Assembly: GCA_900550025.1 (NCBI GenBank)
Contig: URQP01000082.1
Coordinates: 1-12,276, forward strand
Direction of reading: 5' to 3'
From: an uncultured Porphyromonadaceae bacterium
GTDB taxonomy: Bacteria > Bacteroidota > Bacteroidia > Bacteroidales > Muribaculaceae
DNA: 12,276 nt
Shown piece after piece: positions 5,887 through 12,157 of the stretch. The first letter of the stretch is position 1. Every line of letters starts with the position of its first letter. The position numbers and the translations under genes are program-made. The notes below the pieces were generated by a model. It did no database searches and had not been told where the DNA came from. It saw only the letters and a program-made list of their open reading frames with translations.

Positions 5887-6228
5887 ATGACAGAGAGAAA
5901 AGATTTGCCGCCGTTTGCGTTCCTTGACGGACACGACGGCGAGACCGACCACCTGAAAGGGCGTGACATAGTGCTGCACCTGCAATCCGGCAGCCTCATA
6001 GAATTTGTTCAGGACTTCGAGGGCGAGCCGTCCGGATGGGTCAGGCGCGTGCCTTTCGTCTATCGTGACGGCTTCGGCGTGGACGAGCATATAACGGCGT
6101 ACCTGCTGGCGTGTCCGCAGGGAGAGCCGCCGAAAGGGGTAATCAACGAGGCGGTGAAGTGGTACAGCCGTTACATCGACCGGGAAGACGGCAACATCGC
6201 CACGGGCGAGGCAGCCCGGATGAACTGA
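5887..6228 (+). CDS. Hypothetical protein between integrase and attachment site (113 aa)
   Basis: The 113-aa soluble acidic protein contains DGHDGETDHLKGRDIVLHLQSG, then FVQDFEGEPSGWVRRVPFVYRDGFGVDEHI, and a C-terminal helix EAVKWYSRYIDRE. I recognise no family. It is more GC-rich than the genes to its left. It has its own -7 box at 5862-5869 and lies between the recombinase and the repeat array, a place where elements often carry an excision factor or a cargo gene. It lacks the small basic winged-helix look of an excisionase, so that is not claimed. The TGA stop (6226-6228) overlaps the first repeat unit. A long antisense frame (5779-6300) exists but reads as an artefact. Confidence 0.65.
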   Translation: MTERKDLPPFAFLDGHDGETDHLKGRDIVLHLQSGSLIEFVQDFEGEPSGWVRRVPFVYRDGFGVDEHITAYLLACPQGEPPKGVINEAVKWYSRYIDREDGNIATGEAARMN

Positions 6229-6279
6229 AAAAGACCCCACCCGAAAAAGACCCCTGCAAAAAAGACCCCACGAAAAAAA
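6227..6279 (+). repeat. GAAAAAGACCCC direct-repeat array beside the attachment site
   Basis: GAAAAAGACCCC occurs at 6227-6238 and 6243-6254. A third copy at 6258-6269 has its first base changed to A, and GAAAAAAA at 6272-6279 looks like a fourth, partial unit. The units are spaced 15-16 bases, about one and a half helical turns. Position between the integrase and the tRNA suggests arm-type or accessory recombination sites, by inference. The same 12-mer occurs twice in the gene at 138-1073. Confidence 0.75.
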
Positions 6280-6305
6280 TGTTGTGCAAAGGTGGTGCAA
6301 CAGTA

Positions 6306-6351
6306 GAAAAAGAGAACCGCCAACCTCTGAATTTTCAGTAAGTTAGCGGTT
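6306..6351 (-). terminator. Long hairpin with T tract downstream of tRNA-Gln
   Basis: AACCGCCAAC (6315-6324) pairs with GTTAGCGGTT (6342-6351) at 9 of 10 positions, and a nested CTGA/TCAG pair (6327-6330 / 6335-6338) lies inside. Read leftward, the stem is followed by CTCTTTTTCT, so it can act as the terminator of tRNA-Gln, starting 9 bases after the tRNA. Being an imperfect inverted repeat beside the recombination site, it could instead be part of the att region. Confidence 0.55.
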
Positions 6352-6359
6352 TGTCTTTG

Positions 6360-6430
6360 TTGTCCAGGAAGGACTCGAACCCTCACAGGCGGAACCAGAA
6401 TCCGAAGTGCTACCATTACACCACTGGACA
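6360..6430 (-). tRNA. tRNA-Gln (anticodon CTG)
   Basis: Read leftward, the acceptor arms TGTCCAG and CTGGACA pair perfectly. T8, the GTGT/GCAC D stem, A14 and a GAGGG-TTCGAGT-CCTTC T arm are present. The anticodon loop TTCTGGT places CTG at 34-36, giving glutamine (codon CAG). The top pair of the anticodon stem is a T-C mismatch. Discriminator A is at 6360; CCA is not encoded. The gene appears intact, so whatever integrated to its left has kept a functional 3' end. Confidence 0.93.
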
Positions 6431-6451
6431 ATGTCGTCGTTTTTGACACTG

Positions 6452-6483
6452 CAAAGGTATATACACTTTTTCAATCCTGCAAC
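6452..6483 (-). promoter_or_regulatory. Promoter of tRNA-Gln
   Basis: On the leftward strand TACCTTTG (6459-6452) matches TAnnTTTG exactly. GTTG (6483-6480) lies 20 bp further upstream and fits a -33 box. The -7 box ends 21 bases before the tRNA 5' end. Confidence 0.75.
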
Positions 6484-6526
6484 AGTTTTGCAATAAATTT
6501 TCAGCAAATACCAGTCTAAGGCCATA

Positions 6527-6562
6527 TAAAAAATGGCCTCCTGTGACGGAAGCCATTTTTTA
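6527..6562 (-). terminator. Terminator of the TPR operon (bidirectional form)
   Basis: ATGGCCTCC (6533-6541) pairs with GGAAGCCAT (6548-6556) with one mismatch and a 6-nt loop. A/T runs flank both sides (6527-6533 and 6556-6561), so it can terminate in both directions. It lies 18 bases after the stop of the leftward TPR gene. An overlapping alternative stem, GGCCAT (6520-6525) with ATGGCC (6533-6538), also exists. Confidence 0.8.
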
Positions 6563-6579
6563 TTCAGCCAATATTAAAC

Positions 6580-8241
6580 TCAATCTATCTTCATCTTGCT
6601 GATATAATCACGCAAAGCCTGATTCTCAGGATTCAAAGCAAGCATCTTTTCATAATAAGTCTTAGCCGTCGCCGCATTGTCGTTATACAAATAGTAAGAA
6701 GCAACGTAGGCATAAACCTCATTAAGGATACCTTTCTTGGTTTCTGCATCCATATCGGCATTGCCGTTAACGAGTTCCTCAACCTTGAGATAAGCGTCAA
6801 GAGCAAGTCCGGTTTTTGCGTTTCCACGTTCCATATTGTAGCCGAGCAAAGCTTTACGACGGTAAATACGGTAATCGTCCGGCACCTTGGCTATAACTTG
6901 GTCGATAACCTCAACACCCTTCTTATAAGCTTCTTCACGCTTAACGCTATCCACTGCGGTAGAAATGATGTTCTGATATTTACCGGCAAGCACATAAAGG
7001 TCATTGGTTACATATTCACCTTTATCAATGAATTTCTGATAAGCTTCAGCTGATTTATAATACAAGTCTGCACGCTTTACAGAATCGGTTTCCTCACCTG
7101 CAATAGAGGCATACGCGCTACTCAAATCCTTCAACAAGTCAATCTTGTCCGGATTAACCTCCACTGCTTTTTCATAGGCTGCAACAGCTTCGTCAAGGCG
7201 TCCTACTTTTTCAAGCACCGTACCGTAAGTGTTGTAGTCATTAGATGTGAACAAATGATCCTGACCCTGCAATGCAAAGAAATCAGCGGCATATTTTGCG
7301 GCATCCTCGTATTTTTCCAAAGCCGCAGCATTCAAGAATTGCATACGGAGCATCTGGAACGACTTAGGGTTCTTCTGCAATTGAGCTTGCGCGTAAGCAA
7401 GCGACTCTGCATAATTCTCGCCGAAATAAAGAAGCACAACATAACGCTCGTCGTCAGCCGGGAAGTGGTTCGGGTTGTCGATGACAAACTTATACTGCGC
7501 AGCGGCTTTCGTCCACTGGTTGTTTTCATAATATTTCTCCGCGAGTTCACGTTGTGCCAATGCCGAATCAGGATTCTTATTCACAATCTCCTCAAGTTTC
7601 TTGATTGCCACTTCAGGGCTGATATGGAAATAAGTGTTGGCATATTTGACGTAAGCGATAGGACGCTCGGCATCGTACATTATAGCCATTTCGTAATATC
7701 CGGCAGAATCACCGTATTTCTGCTCGTCAGCATAGACGTCACCTTCAAAGATATAGATAGAAGCTTCCTTCTTGTCTTTCTTCTTGGCATCTTTCAATGC
7801 ATTGTTCCACTCCTTATTATATTTCACTTTATCAGCGTCGTAATAAGCGCGGGCAATGTCAACTTTCACCTTAGCGTCTTTCTTGTTGATTTTCTCTGCC
7901 TGCTTGAAGTAGTCCTCGGCAGCGTCCTTATTATTATTCTTCAATGCCACCGCACCTTTTCCGATATAATTGTATGCATATTCGGCATTGGCCTGTATAC
8001 CTTGGTCGAAATATTTGTCGGCATTGGCCTTGTCCCCTTTGTTCAACGCAATGCAACCAAGATAATAATAGGCTTCCGCCTTATCTGTCTGAGGCTCGTT
8101 GAGCGTTTCGTTCAAAACGATTTCCGCATTTTCCTCTTGTCCGGCCTGATAGTACTCTACACCGTCCTTGTAACCATCAGCACGGCCAACTAACACAGCA
8201 CCACTCAGCAAAACAGCTGTAAAAATAAATTTCAATTTCAT
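6580..8241 (-). CDS. Secreted tetratricopeptide repeat (TPR) protein
   Basis: I start this at the ATG at 8241 (553 aa); a GTG three codons upstream at 8250 is also in frame. The N-terminus MKLKFIFTAVLLSGAVLVGRADG is a Sec signal peptide, so the mature protein is probably periplasmic. The rest is a superhelix of TPR units. Clear ones include AEAYYYLGCIALNKGDKANADKYF at about residues 55-78, YAYNYIGKGAVALKNNNKDAAEDYF near 88-112, GRLDEAVAAYEKAVEVNP near 347-364, and AKTYYEKMLALNPENQAL close to the C-terminus. TPR proteins act as scaffolds. Here the likely partner is the PstS-like lipoprotein encoded 40 bases upstream in the same operon; this pairing is an inference. Known pairs of this kind in Bacteroidales often sit near ExbB/ExbD/TonB genes, which are not visible here. 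Confidence 0.93.
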   Translation of the reverse strand: MKLKFIFTAVLLSGAVLVGRADGYKDGVEYYQAGQEENAEIVLNETLNEPQTDKAEAYYYLGCIALNKGDKANADKYFDQGIQANAEYAYNYIGKGAVALKNNNKDAAEDYFKQAEKINKKDAKVKVDIARAYYDADKVKYNKEWNNALKDAKKKDKKEASIYIFEGDVYADEQKYGDSAGYYEMAIMYDAERPIAYVKYANTYFHISPEVAIKKLEEIVNKNPDSALAQRELAEKYYENNQWTKAAAQYKFVIDNPNHFPADDERYVVLLYFGENYAESLAYAQAQLQKNPKSFQMLRMQFLNAAALEKYEDAAKYAADFFALQGQDHLFTSNDYNTYGTVLEKVGRLDEAVAAYEKAVEVNPDKIDLLKDLSSAYASIAGEETDSVKRADLYYKSAEAYQKFIDKGEYVTNDLYVLAGKYQNIISTAVDSVKREEAYKKGVEVIDQVIAKVPDDYRIYRRKALLGYNMERGNAKTGLALDAYLKVEELVNGNADMDAETKKGILNEVYAYVASYYLYNDNAATAKTYYEKMLALNPENQALRDYISKMKID

Positions 8242-8281
8242 TTTAATCACGTTTTTATAGTTTTTATTTATTTCGATTCAA

Positions 8282-9283
8282 TTATTCAAGCGATACATTC
8301 CGTTGCGGCATCATTGCAGGCAATATGCCGGTACCCAATATTATTTTCTGGCTTATCACACCAGTAAGGAACGAGTAGAACCCATTGGCAAGACTACCGC
8401 CCGGAGCCGTAGAAATGACATATATGCTCCTATAGAAAGGATAATCTCCTGTATATATATAATATTGGTAAGGCTTATAAGCAATAGGATTGTCGTCACG
8501 CCTGATGGCAACAACTTTCAAATCTTTCGCAAAATTATTATTAGTCTCACTGGCCAGCTCCGTAGTGTCGTTACGCTCCAATTTCTCCACTTTGGCCTTA
8601 ATGTCCACTCCATTTGCAGTGCCACCGTCCAAATCGGCATTCAGCCATGTGACACCGATTATGCCCAAAGCATTCTTTTTTTGCTTTACAACTTCAAAAA
8701 CCTCTTTGTTGCTATTCTGTGCATAAACATTCTTGCCAAAAAGCTGGCCGTTGGTAACCGAATCGCGCATATATTTCACGGTGCTTGAACCCTGATTGTC
8801 AAACACAATCATAATTTTTCCCGACTTATTAGGCGAAATATCGTTCCAATCGGTGTATTTTCCTATCAATATATTTTTCAGTTCACCCACAGAAAGTTCC
8901 TCTATCGGGTTTTCATTATTCGCAATTATCGCAATAGCATCAACAGCTATCTTACGGCTCTTGACATTCTTTTTCTTACTATTGAGATATTCCACCTTGT
9001 CGGGAGAAAGCTCATGCGGGACAATTATCATATTGGTCTTCAACTGAAGCAACGAATCCACCGCCGCATTTTCGCTCGCATAATACGGAATAATATTTGC
9101 GTTCGGATAGTTGTACTCAAAGACATCCACCTCCTGAGCAAGAATATTCTCGAAACTTTCGTCGCAGACAAGCGATGCCAACCCGCTCGTGCTCGAATCC
9201 GTAGGCTTATTGCGGTCACAAGAGACGAACGTGACCGCCGACAATGCAACCAATAAGGCAAATGACAAACACTTTGCTTTCAT
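8282..9283 (-). CDS. PstS-like phosphate/anion substrate-binding lipoprotein
   Basis: This 333-aa protein carries a lipoprotein signal, MKAKCLSFALLVALSAVTFVSC, with the acylated cysteine at residue 22 followed by Asp. The mature part reads as a PBP-like type 2 periplasmic binding fold. It opens with LVCDESFENILAQEVDVFEYNYP. IAVDAIAIIANNENPIEELSVGELKNILIGKYTDWNDI is the diagnostic PstS-type block, where an ordinary PstS has 'ialD.i.vvvnk.np...Lt..ql..If.G.itnW.ei'. VFDNQGSSTVKYMRD corresponds to the phosphate-contacting 'R..gSGT' loop. NALGIIGVTWL corresponds to the 'aIGYv' segment, and the C-terminus keeps the YPFYRSIYVIS block. Here DNQGSST replaces the usual arginine-containing loop, so binding of phosphate is uncertain. 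No PstC/A/B genes are adjacent. It ends 40 bases before the TPR gene. Confidence 0.88.
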   Translation of the reverse strand: MKAKCLSFALLVALSAVTFVSCDRNKPTDSSTSGLASLVCDESFENILAQEVDVFEYNYPNANIIPYYASENAAVDSLLQLKTNMIIVPHELSPDKVEYLNSKKKNVKSRKIAVDAIAIIANNENPIEELSVGELKNILIGKYTDWNDISPNKSGKIMIVFDNQGSSTVKYMRDSVTNGQLFGKNVYAQNSNKEVFEVVKQKKNALGIIGVTWLNADLDGGTANGVDIKAKVEKLERNDTTELASETNNNFAKDLKVVAIRRDDNPIAYKPYQYYIYTGDYPFYRSIYVISTAPGGSLANGFYSFLTGVISQKIILGTGILPAMMPQRNVSLE

Positions 9284-9295
9284 AATGCGCTCACT

Positions 9296-9505
9296 TTAAT
9301 TATAATCAAGACCTTTATATTGACGATACCCCCGATATATTCCATAAACCACCAAAAGGATACCTATAGGATAATACAACGCCGGCTCGCTCCAATTGAA
9401 AAAATTAATCAACATAAGCACTCCCATACCTAAATATATAAGAACCATCAGCACGCCGAACAAGATTCTCATGATATGCGGTGTTTTATTCTCCTTATTC
9501 TCCAT
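9296..9505 (-). CDS. Small two-helix inner-membrane protein (69 aa)
   Basis: The product starts MENKENKTPHIMRILFGVLM. It has two hydrophobic segments, about residues 12-33 (MRILFGVLMVLIYLGMGVLMLI) and about residues 41-56 (ALYYPIGILLVVYGIY), and ends in RGYRQYKGLDYN. I recognise it as a small protein type commonly encoded just upstream of the PstS-like/TPR pair in Bacteroidales; no function is known to me. The ATG at 9505 is preferred. A TTG at 9565 would add 20 residues but would leave almost no leader after the -7 box at 9578-9585. It ends 12 bases before the lipoprotein gene and is probably the first gene of that operon. Confidence 0.8.
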   Translation of the reverse strand: MENKENKTPHIMRILFGVLMVLIYLGMGVLMLINFFNWSEPALYYPIGILLVVYGIYRGYRQYKGLDYN

Positions 9506-9577
9506 ATATAAATGCCATTCGTTTTCCTTTTTATCTATTTTCTCAGTTATAAATTTTGGATTCAATCAATAACTACA

Positions 9578-9585
9578 CAAAAATA
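9578..9585 (-). promoter_or_regulatory. -7 box of the leftward operon
   Basis: On the leftward strand the bases read TATTTTTG, an exact TAnnTTTG match, between the tRNA-His terminator and the first gene of the operon. No good -33 TTTG is seen. Transcription starting near 9571 would give a leader of about 65 nt to the ATG at 9505. Confidence 0.5.
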
Positions 9586-9663
9586 CTAAAAAACGACATA
9601 CCTGCTGACGTTTTTGTAATTCTTAACCATTTTTGCAATCAAATAATAAGCCCCCCTATGACA

Positions 9664-9697
9664 CAAAAAAAGGCAGGAATCAAAAAAACTCCTGCCC
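9664..9697 (-). terminator. Terminator of tRNA-His
   Basis: Read leftward, GGCAGGA (9696-9690) pairs with TCCTGCC (9678-9672) around an 11-nt T-rich loop and is followed by a run of eight T (9671-9664). It begins a few bases after the tRNA-His 3' end. Confidence 0.88.
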
Positions 9698-9701
9698 TTT
9701 G

Positions 9702-9776
9702 GGTGAAGAAAGGGGCTCGAACCCTCGACCCTCGGAACCACAATCCGATGCTCTAACCAACTGAGCTACCCTCACC
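9702..9776 (-). tRNA. tRNA-His (anticodon GTG)
   Basis: Read leftward from 9776 the gene starts GGTGAGGG-TAGCTC. This includes the extra G at position -1 that defines tRNA-His, which pairs with C73 at 9702. The anticodon stem TCGGA/TCCGA encloses TTGTGGT with anticodon GTG. The T arm is GAGGG-TTCGAGC-CCCTT. The acceptor stem has two G-T wobbles. CCA is not encoded in full. Confidence 0.95.
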
Positions 9777-9792
9777 ATTTGTTTTACGTGTG

Positions 9793-9824
9793 CAAAGATA
9801 CAACGTTTTCCCGAACCGTGCAAG
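9793..9824 (-). promoter_or_regulatory. Promoter of tRNA-His
   Basis: On the leftward strand TATCTTTG (9800-9793) is an exact TAnnTTTG box. CTTG (9824-9821) lies 20 bp upstream and fits the -33 element. The -7 box ends 16 bases before the tRNA. Confidence 0.75.
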
Positions 9825-9856
9825 AGCTGCCGCTTTTTTTTATTTCATTTTTTCCG

Positions 9857-9864
9857 TAACTTCG
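9857..9864 (+). promoter_or_regulatory. Probable -7 box of the permease gene
   Basis: TAACTTCG differs from TAnnTTTG at one position and lies 27 bases before the ATG at 9892, downstream of a T-rich stretch (9832-9853) that may serve as the upstream element. The divergent tRNA-His promoter is 33 bases away on the other strand. Confidence 0.45.
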
Positions 9865-9891
9865 CATTATCAACATCATAACAATGCCAAT

Positions 9892-11745
9892 ATGTGGACA
9901 GCAATAGCAATACTCGCCATCTCCGCCGTATCTTTCGCGATAGGCAAACTCCGCTCCGACATAGTAGCGCTATGCGCGCTCGTGCTCCTACTCTTATTCC
10001 ACATCCTGACACCGGACGAAGCACTGTCAGGATTCTCAAACTCGATTGTCATAATGATGATAGGTCTGTTCGTCGTCGGAGGCGCAATTTTCCAAACAGG
10101 ACTGGCAAAAATGATAAGCTCGCACTTGTTGAAACTTGCAGGCACAAGCGAAAACCGGCTGCTATTGCTTGTAATCATCGTAACGGCTGCCATAGGCGCA
10201 TTTGTCAGCAACACCGGCACAGTGGCATTGATGCTCCCTATCGTGGTAAGCCTCGCGGCAAACGCCAAAATTTCCTCAAGCCGGCTGCTGATGCCGCTTG
10301 CGTTTGCCAGCAGCATGGGAGGAATGATGACACTAATCGGTACGCCACCCAACCTTGTAATCGAAGAGACCCTTGTATCGGCCGGATATGAGCCTCTTTC
10401 GTTCTTTTCATTCCTTCCGGTAGGATTAGTATGCCTCGCAACCGGAATACTCGTATTAACACCACTGAGCAAGATATTTCTTTCCGGCAAGGACAAAAAG
10501 AAATCCGAGAAAGGAGGAAAAACTTTACAACAATTAGCCAACGAATACGGCATCTCTAACAATCTGTTCCGCCTATTAGCCGGAGACAAAGCAAAAATAA
10601 CAGGCAAAACAATCATCAATTTAGACATACGTAATAAATACGGACTGAACATACTGGAAATAAGACGAGGAGACGCTTCACGTCATAAATTCTTGAAAAC
10701 TATCACACAAAAGCTTGCCGACCCCGAGACAATCATCCAGCCGGGCGACATTCTCTATATCAGCGGCAGCTTTTCACAAATAGAAAAATTTGCGGCCGAC
10801 TATGCGCTCGATCTATTGGACGGACATACAACAGAAGAGACCAAAAGCGGAAGCACGCTCGATTTTTACGACATCGGCATAGCAGAAATAGTATTTATGC
10901 CCACATCAAGATTGCTCAACCGCAGCATTATGGAAATAGGATTCCGCGACAAATTCAATGTCAACGTGTTAGGGATACGCCGCAAGCAAGAATACATACT
11001 GCAAGATATCGGCAAAGCACAAGTACATAGCGGAGACGTATTGCTCGTGCAAGGCGCATGGAAAGACATAGCGCGGCTCAACCGCGAGGATGCCGATTGG
11101 GTCGTCTTAGGACAGCCGTTGGAAGAAGCGTCAAAAGTGACACTCGACTACAAAGCGCCGGTAGCGGCGGCCATAATGCTGCTAATGATTGCCATGATGG
11201 TGTTCGACTTCATCCCTGTCGCGCCGGTAACCGCCGTTATGATAGCAGCCCTTTTGATGGTGCTCACCGGGTGTTTCCGCAATGTAGAGGCAGCATACAA
11301 AACAATAAATTGGGAAAGTGTCGTGCTTATTGCCGCAATGCTCCCTATGTCGCTCGCTCTTGAAAAAACCGGAGCGTCAGCCTATATCTCCGATTCGCTT
11401 GTCAGCGGATTAGGCGACTATGGCCCGTTCGCCCTTATGGCGGGAATATATTTCACGACATCCTTGCTTACCATGTTCATAAGCAACACCGCTACAGCCG
11501 TACTGCTTGCGCCTATCGCTTTGCAAAGCGCCATACAAATGGGAATAAGCCCCATTCCGTTCCTTTTTGCCGTGGCCGTCGGGGCGAGCATGTGTTTCGC
11601 CTCACCTTTCTCCACCCCGCCAAACGCACTTGTAATGCCTGCCGGACAATACAAATTCATGGACTATGTCAAAGTAGGCCTGCCTCTGCAAATAATTATG
11701 GGAATAGTCATGGTATTCGTCCTGCCCCTGCTCTTTCCATTTTAG
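9892..11745 (+). CDS. SLC13/DASS-family permease with two RCK_C (TrkA-C) domains
   Basis: This is a 617-aa inner-membrane transporter of the divalent anion:Na+ symporter type. N-terminal membrane segments cover residues 1-195, with the first SNT signature (SNTGTVALMLP, 106-116) and GTPPN (150-154). A cytoplasmic insert follows at about 200-410 with two RCK_C domains. These have parallel motifs, NKYGLNILEIRRG / QPGDILYISGS and DKFNVNVLGIRRK / HSGDVLLVQGA. The second membrane half (about 423-617) has the second SNT signature (SNTATAVLLAP, 531-541) and STPPNAL (574-580). The paired SNT and TPPN motifs form the substrate and sodium sites in this family. The substrate could be dicarboxylate, sulfate or another anion and cannot be told from sequence. 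I choose the ATG at 9892; an upstream GTG at 9790 lies inside the divergent tRNA-His promoter region and would add an unlikely 34 residues. Confidence 0.95.
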   Translation: MWTAIAILAISAVSFAIGKLRSDIVALCALVLLLLFHILTPDEALSGFSNSIVIMMIGLFVVGGAIFQTGLAKMISSHLLKLAGTSENRLLLLVIIVTAAIGAFVSNTGTVALMLPIVVSLAANAKISSSRLLMPLAFASSMGGMMTLIGTPPNLVIEETLVSAGYEPLSFFSFLPVGLVCLATGILVLTPLSKIFLSGKDKKKSEKGGKTLQQLANEYGISNNLFRLLAGDKAKITGKTIINLDIRNKYGLNILEIRRGDASRHKFLKTITQKLADPETIIQPGDILYISGSFSQIEKFAADYALDLLDGHTTEETKSGSTLDFYDIGIAEIVFMPTSRLLNRSIMEIGFRDKFNVNVLGIRRKQEYILQDIGKAQVHSGDVLLVQGAWKDIARLNREDADWVVLGQPLEEASKVTLDYKAPVAAAIMLLMIAMMVFDFIPVAPVTAVMIAALLMVLTGCFRNVEAAYKTINWESVVLIAAMLPMSLALEKTGASAYISDSLVSGLGDYGPFALMAGIYFTTSLLTMFISNTATAVLLAPIALQSAIQMGISPIPFLFAVAVGASMCFASPFSTPPNALVMPAGQYKFMDYVKVGLPLQIIMGIVMVFVLPLLFPF

Positions 11746-11777
11746 CAATCGTGATTTCACATTTGCCTATACAACAA

Positions 11778-11817
11778 GCCGGCGGCACAAGGAACCCCTA
11801 ATGCCGCCGGCCTTTAT
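11778..11817 (+). terminator. Terminator of the permease gene
   Basis: GCCGGCGGCA (11778-11787) pairs perfectly over 10 bp with TGCCGCCGGC (11802-11811), with a 14-nt loop, followed by CTTTATCT. The T tract is short, but the stem is strong and lies 33 bases after the stop codon. It also separates the permease from the convergent gene at 11830. Confidence 0.75.
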
Positions 11818-11829
11818 CTCCTCCGCAAG

Positions 11830-12030
11830 TCAGTTTGCGACGAAACCGCCAAGCCCTGCCGGTAACTTGCGACTGTAAGAATAAGCCCTCGCAAACTGTT
11901 TCAAGAATTCAATTGTCGATTTACGCGGCATATCCTTCACAATGCCATTACGCAAAGTCGTAGTTAAAACATGGGTAGAATTTTTCTCCATAGGCGCATC
12001 TTTTTTATCCGTTCTGTAATAGAAACGCAT
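11830..12030 (-). CDS. Small conserved-looking protein (66 aa)
   Basis: The 66-aa basic soluble protein starts MRFYYRTDKKDAPMEKNSTH and continues VLTTTLRNGIVKDMPRKSTIEFLKQFARAY, ending LPAGLGGFVAN. I recall short proteins of this layout (MEKNSTHVLTTTLRNGI..MPRKSTIEFLKQFARAY) as widely conserved in Bacteroidales chromosomes. No function is known to me and there is no recognised DNA-binding motif. It stands alone, convergent to the permease, with its own promoter (12054-12061) and a palindrome upstream. The ATG at 12030 is the first in frame; a second ATG at residue 14 is possible. Confidence 0.75.
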   Translation of the reverse strand: MRFYYRTDKKDAPMEKNSTHVLTTTLRNGIVKDMPRKSTIEFLKQFARAYSYSRKLPAGLGGFVAN

Positions 12031-12053
12031 TAATTATCCGTTTATTATACGCC

Positions 12054-12061
12054 CAAAGCTA
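12054..12061 (-). promoter_or_regulatory. -7 box of the 66-aa gene
   Basis: Read leftward, TAGCTTTG matches TAnnTTTG exactly and ends 23 bases before the ATG at 12030. No TTTG -33 box is seen; the expected -33 to -15 zone is filled by the palindrome at 12067-12083. Confidence 0.6.
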
Positions 12062-12066
12062 AAAAG

Positions 12067-12083
12067 ATGTGAAATTTTCACAT
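12067..12083. promoter_or_regulatory. 17-bp perfect palindrome, candidate operator
   Basis: ATGTGAAA and TTTCACAT are perfect inverted copies around a single T. The core TGTGA-N5-TCACA resembles a CRP/FNR-family site except that the spacer is 5 instead of 6. It lies 5 bases upstream of the -7 box, between the -7 and -33 positions, where a bound dimer would block RNA polymerase. I infer an operator; the regulator is unknown. Confidence 0.45.
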
Positions 12084-12155
12084 TTCCCAGCCCGCATTCC
12101 AGCCACTTGTCAGATTGTGTGATAATTTTCTCTTTAAATAAAAATTAGTTCCCAT
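12078..12155 (-). CDS. Very short ORF, possibly a truncated gene (25 aa)
   Basis: Leftward from the ATG at 12155 a 25-residue product reads MGTNFYLKRKLSHNLTSGWNAGWEM. The opening MGTNFYL is familiar as the N-terminus of a phage and mobile-element protein family, whose members are longer. This may be a cut-down remnant or chance. It starts 2 bases after the stop of the partial gene to its right, as if in an operon, and its end overlaps the palindrome at 12067-12083. Confidence 0.3.
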   Translation of the reverse strand: MGTNFYLKRKLSHNLTSGWNAGWEM

Positions 12156-12157
12156 AT

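Larger units (their letters stand above)
1..6360 (+). mobile_element. Right-hand part of an integrated element ending at tRNA-Gln
   Basis: I infer an integrated element from four things seen together. A tyrosine recombinase gene lies close to the 3' end of a tRNA gene. A direct-repeat array lies between them. A long run of co-oriented small ORFs of phage or plasmid type precedes the recombinase, and a clamp-like replication protein is encoded next to it. Integration into tRNA 3' ends by tyrosine recombinases is well known for Bacteroidales elements. The left end and second att copy are not in the window, so the size and type are unknown. The exact right boundary is not resolved: it could lie inside the tRNA 3' end or a few tens of bases to its left. 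Confidence 0.65.

Noticed and set aside
6227..6279. Reading the GAAAAAGACCCC array as a CRISPR array
   Set aside because: Units are 12 bases with 3-4 base gaps, there are only three to four copies, and no cas genes are present.
5779..6300. 173-codon leftward frame across the integrase end and the 113-aa gene
   Set aside because: It starts inside the repeat array, runs into the integrase C-terminus, and is rich in Cys, Phe and Val as expected of an antisense shadow. The rightward gene has a -7 box and a typical start.
7255..8193. 312-codon open frame antisense to the TPR gene
   Set aside because: It mirrors the TPR gene, is hydrophobic because the opposite strand is rich in charged codons, and has no leader, promoter or recognisable motif.
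9790..9891. N-terminal extension of the permease from the GTG at 9790
   Set aside because: It overlaps the divergent tRNA-His promoter, adds a non-family sequence, and the ATG at 9892 begins directly with the first membrane helix after a plausible -7 box.
9876..10652. 258-codon antisense frame over the permease gene
   Set aside because: The permease on the + strand has complete family motifs; the antisense product is low-information and has no promoter.
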